Of a stretch of DNA of 64,000 bases, positions 61,417 to 64,000 are shown one piece after another. The stretch's first letter is position 1, and each line of letters begins with the position of its first letter. The stretch is from a virus. Made by a program: the position numbers and the translations under genes. Under the pieces are notes generated by a model, which saw only the letters and a program-made list of their open reading frames with translations, was not told the DNA's origin and ran no database searches. The stretch spans positions 1 to 64,000 of IMG/VR virus record IMGVR_UViG_3300035703_000089. The stretch is one strand, 5' to 3'.

Positions 61417-62583
61417 TTATGTTGTTACTGTCCAACCTTTATTAGTTGCTATTAATAAATCAGCAGCCGTTAAATCTGCAACTCCTGGATTATTTGTTAT
61501 TGTAATAGTTTTTGCAGTTACTGTAGCTAAATCATTAAATAAATCTACCAATTCTGTTCTTTGCATGTTACATCCTGTTATTGAAAAAGTTGCACCCATT
61601 CCAGGCATTCTTAATTTTCTAAGACTCTGACAATTTGTAAATGCAGTAGTAGTTGTTACTACTGTAGCACATGATGTAAATACTATTTCTTTTAGTTTTA
61701 TGCAATTATAAAACATGCTTGTAATATTAGTTGTAGCAGGAGTTGTTAATGTTCCTAATTTAGCTAAATTTTGACAAAAGAAAAACATCTGCAATGTATT
61801 TTGAGCTAATGTAAGGTCTATATTTCCAACCTCTTCTACAGAAGAATAAGCAAACATATTTTGAGAAATTGTTGTACCTGAAAAGTTTAAATTACCTATA
61901 GCTTTAATTCTACTAAAATAAAAAAATTGTAAGCAAGTAGCTGATGCAGGAAATGAAAAATCCATTTTATCAATATTACCTATAAAATTAAAGTAACTAC
62001 TTGCTGATGTAACTGCTGATGTATTTATATTCTCCCATCTTAAAGACCTTAAAGAAGTTAATGAATCAAGGTAGCTATTCATGTTACCGCTAAGAGTAGC
62101 TTTAAAAACTTGAAGTCTTTGAAGATATATAGCATATCTTATTCCGAATTGAAAAACTGCTGTCCAACTATAACTAACATCTAACCAATTATTAGAACCT
62201 CCTTGAGTTATTGATGGCCCTAAATTCCAACTTGTTACAGTTCCACTATTATTAGTAATACTTATAATAACTTGTTTATAATTAAACCCAAAATCATCTT
62301 GTAAAATTACACTTGATATTAAAGTATAATCGTATCTTTTAGTGTAAGTATTTGTTGTAGTTCCTGTTTGTGAAGTTCCATCACCCCAGTCTATATTATA
62401 ATTTTGCGCCCCACCTCCCGGTGCTTGAATTGATATTGCATTCTCTTCATTTTGATATACTGCAACTAATCCTACTATCCTTGTATCAGCAGATGTTATA
62501 GTAGGTAATGTTAACCAACCTGATGGTCTATTCCAATTAGTTGATGAAGGAGCAGTTGCTTTTATATACCTATTATCACTCAT
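61417..62583 (-). CDS. BspA-like leucine-rich fibre / adhesin protein
   Basis: A 388-residue protein. Residues 1-30 attach to the virion or preceding fibre; about 50-110 is a PKD-like strand set (YNIDWGDGTSQTGTTTNTYTKRYDYT). From about 150 runs a series of 20-25 residue repeats with Leu/Phe/Asn at fixed spacing (SLTSLRSLRWENINTSAVTS, NIDKMDFSFPASATCLQFF, EVGNIDLTLAQNTLQMFFFCQNLAKLGTL, NITSMFYNCIKLKEIVF). The end, DLFNDLATVTAKTITITNNPGVADLTAADLLIATNKGW, is a typical closing motif of phage BspA-type proteins. It probably binds the host surface. Overlaps the next gene upstream by one base. Confidence 0.8.
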   Translation of the reverse strand: MSDNRYIKATAPSSTNWNRPSGWLTLPTITSADTRIVGLVAVYQNEENAISIQAPGGGAQNYNIDWGDGTSQTGTTTNTYTKRYDYTLISSVILQDDFGFNYKQVIISITNNSGTVTSWNLGPSITQGGSNNWLDVSYSWTAVFQFGIRYAIYLQRLQVFKATLSGNMNSYLDSLTSLRSLRWENINTSAVTSASSYFNFIGNIDKMDFSFPASATCLQFFYFSRIKAIGNLNFSGTTISQNMFAYSSVEEVGNIDLTLAQNTLQMFFFCQNLAKLGTLTTPATTNITSMFYNCIKLKEIVFTSCATVVTTTTAFTNCQSLRKLRMPGMGATFSITGCNMQRTELVDLFNDLATVTAKTITITNNPGVADLTAADLLIATNKGWTVTT

Positions 62584-63884
62584 TATTTTGTAATATTTAG
62601 ATTAATAACTGATGCAACTGAAGCAGTTACAGTTATTTTACTTCCTATTGCTATTGTATTACCTAATGTATAGGCTACATTATCATCTTGTATAGTTATG
62701 GTAGGTGAGTTTAAAACATTTGAAACTGATGTAATAATCATGTTATAAGGTGCATAAAAATCAACTGTAAGAGCACTTATAAGTTCAACTGTATATTGTA
62801 TTCCTGCATTTACCCATAAAGAAGTAGATGATTGATATTCAAGTGAAGATCCACCTGTTGGGTTATTAATATAAACATTGTGTAGTTCATCTAACTCCCA
62901 ACCATTCATTATTTTTACATATATTTTACCATGATTAGAATGAGCATATTCAACATAACCAACTACTACTATATGACCTGTTGAGCCATTAGGTTTTATT
63001 TTAGTTATTGCACCAGGAGTTGTAGGACTTAAATATAATACATCACCATCGGCCCATGTTTCACCTTGTAATGAGCCTGTAGTGTTAATATCTTCTAACT
63101 GACCTACAGTCATAATAAAACCTTCTTGGTTAGAAGCAATAGTTTCTATTACAATTCCTAATGTATCTGCACTATTATTATCATTATTTGCCTGTGCTAA
63201 TCCAACTGCTAATCTTTGACCTTGCGCTCCTGTAACCTTAACAACTTGATATGCTGCCTTAGTTAATGTTGTATTTGGAGTTACTTTATTAACTACTCTT
63301 GCAACCAAATCAATACCATTTTTTAATGTAACACTACCTCCTTTTAAACCAGTATCTACAGTTCCATTTGTGTTATTCCAATTCATTCTACCAACAGTAT
63401 TAGTAACTACTGCATTTGTATTAAATTCTACATAGTCAGTAACTATTTCATTACCGTCATTAGAATCTATAATGTAAAATGTATTTAAATTTGACCAGTT
63501 AACTGCTTTAATTGTTATAGAGTATATTAAAGCAACGGAAGGATCTGTGTATATGCCAGATGCAATATAAGCACCAGTTGTTGTATTTAAAGAAACTGTA
63601 ACTGTATCTTCACTAGATGTTAACGGCGTTTCAAAAGTCGGCTTATTTGAGCCATCAATTTTTGAAAGTATAGCGTTACCCGATAACCCAAATTCCCCCG
63701 AGTTGAAAGTTGACGTTGCAGGCGGAGTGATGGTGCCGCTTGTTCCTGAGATAATCTCGTAATATGTGACTTTATATTCATTATTTTCTAAGTTTGTAAC
63801 TCTAGCATCTAAGCCAGCAGGAGATGATCCTAAATCTGGACTAGCACTAAATAATCTATATTTATATTTTAAGAAACTACTCAT
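62583..63884 (-). CDS. tail appendage protein with GC-rich insert
   Basis: A 433-residue Thr/Asn/Val-rich beta protein. A short N-terminal attachment part with DARVTNLEN (trimerising helix) is followed by repeats of short strands and, at about 190-260, a KNGIDLVARVVNKVTP...VVKVTGAQGQRLAVGLAQANN segment known from phage fibres and capsid decorations. Codons for residues about 45-72 (SGTSGTITPPATSTFNSGEF) are far richer in GC than the rest. It lies between the partial upstream structural gene and the LRR fibre, with a one-base overlap to the latter. Likely head fibre or tail fibre; no catalytic motif. Confidence 0.75.
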   Translation of the reverse strand: MSSFLKYKYRLFSASPDLGSSPAGLDARVTNLENNEYKVTYYEIISGTSGTITPPATSTFNSGEFGLSGNAILSKIDGSNKPTFETPLTSSEDTVTVSLNTTTGAYIASGIYTDPSVALIYSITIKAVNWSNLNTFYIIDSNDGNEIVTDYVEFNTNAVVTNTVGRMNWNNTNGTVDTGLKGGSVTLKNGIDLVARVVNKVTPNTTLTKAAYQVVKVTGAQGQRLAVGLAQANNDNNSADTLGIVIETIASNQEGFIMTVGQLEDINTTGSLQGETWADGDVLYLSPTTPGAITKIKPNGSTGHIVVVGYVEYAHSNHGKIYVKIMNGWELDELHNVYINNPTGGSSLEYQSSTSLWVNAGIQYTVELISALTVDFYAPYNMIITSVSNVLNSPTITIQDDNVAYTLGNTIAIGSKITVTASVASVINLNITK

Positions 63885-63902
63885 TACAAAAATAATTTAT
63901 AA

Positions 63903-64000
63903 TTATTTGTAATATTGTATATATAATATTGCTGAGTTACCAGACGTAGCTATTACTCTAAAATTTTGTAAATTTTCTCTTGAAGAAATGTCAAACAAAT
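63903..64000 (-). CDS. 3' end of a structural protein (partial)
   Basis: A minus-strand frame enters the window at its right edge and ends at TAA (63903-63905). The visible 31 residues, LFDISSRENLQNFRVIATSGNSAILYIQYYK, have the beta-strand character of an appendage protein's C-terminus. The gap to the next start at 63884 is 18 bases, as short as in the rest of the late operon, which supports a real gene. Confidence 0.5.
   Translation of the reverse strand, partial: LFDISSRENLQNFRVIATSGNSAILYIQYYK

Noticed and set aside
61373-61630. An 85-codon plus-strand frame opposite the fibre genes.
   Set aside because: It is antisense to two convincing minus-strand genes and no other gene is on the plus strand here.
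1-64000. Possible stop-codon reassignment (TAG or TGA read as sense), known in some crAss-like phages.
   Set aside because: TGA and TAA end most genes at tight junctions, the 5209-codon frame is open in the standard code, and the few TAG stops (23374, 26937) fall at sensible ends.
1-64000. CRISPR arrays, insertion sequences and integrase/attachment sites.
   Set aside because: No regular direct repeats, transposase motifs or tyrosine/serine recombinase motifs were seen; the only mobile elements are the introns and their nucleases.

Overview
This window looks like about two thirds of a genome of a crAss-like (Crassvirales-type) tailed phage infecting a Bacteroidota host. Four things point there. 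The DNA is very AT-rich and tightly packed, with many 1-4 base ATGA/TAATG overlaps. The genes form two opposed blocks meeting at a strong bidirectional hairpin near 26.96 kb. The minus block holds the podovirus-like order lysis - ring/tail tubular - muzzle (nozzle) - cargo - giant virion protein carrying the crAss-type RNA polymerase motif DFDVD. Finally, some proteins (the GG-repeat virion protein, BspA-type LRR fibre) are of kinds typical of Bacteroidota phages. Standard stops are used and I see no sign of code reassignment.

Plus strand, 1-26.9 kb (early/replication side). First come small hypothetical, membrane and Cys-rich proteins plus one tRNA-Leu-like gene (1-2.8 kb). Next are a spore-photoproduct-lyase-like radical SAM protein, a metallophosphoesterase and small unknowns (2.8-6.8 kb). 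From 6.8 to 13.5 kb lies a contiguous peptide/amide-ligation island: ATP-grasp ligase, unknown, COOH-NH2 ligase type 2, class II glutamine amidotransferase, Amidoligase_2 protein, and a second class II glutamine amidotransferase. From 13.5 to 21.6 kb lies the replication/recombination set: winged-helix initiator-like protein, DnaB-like helicase, Sak4/RecA-like ATPase, SSB-like protein, TOPRIM primase, degenerate HAD protein, PD-(D/E)XK nuclease, lipoprotein glucosaminidase and flap-type 5'-3' exonuclease. A class II (B12-type) ribonucleotide reductase, a dATP/dGTP diphosphohydrolase-like protein, a second metallophosphoesterase and a histone-H1-like basic protein close the block.

Three group I introns interrupt this block: one in the P-loop codons of the helicase and two in the reductase. 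Each carries a homing endonuclease ORF (GIY-YIG, HNH, HNH). For all three I could fit an internal guide sequence (P1), a terminal G and a P10 pairing, which fixes the exon joins to the base. No gene here is frameshifted: the apparent breaks are introns.

Minus strand, 27-64 kb (late/virion side, transcribed right to left). From the right edge come the end of a structural protein, three appendage/fibre proteins with small accessory proteins, a three-gene lysis cassette (CHAP endolysin, holin-like protein, protein with unimolecular-spanin topology), ring proteins, the 1528-aa muzzle-like protein, a 1019-aa GG-repeat virion protein, a 711-aa cargo-like protein, a 5209-aa giant protein and a 1211-aa internal protein. 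The giant protein combines hydrophobic N-terminal segments, an ART-like domain, the virion RNA polymerase core, an HExxH zincin, a SLOG-like domain and a C-terminal SF1 helicase. I infer that it is packaged and delivered into the host.

Capsid, portal, terminase and DNA polymerase genes are not in this window and presumably lie beyond its edges. All names are from motif reading by eye; no database search was run.
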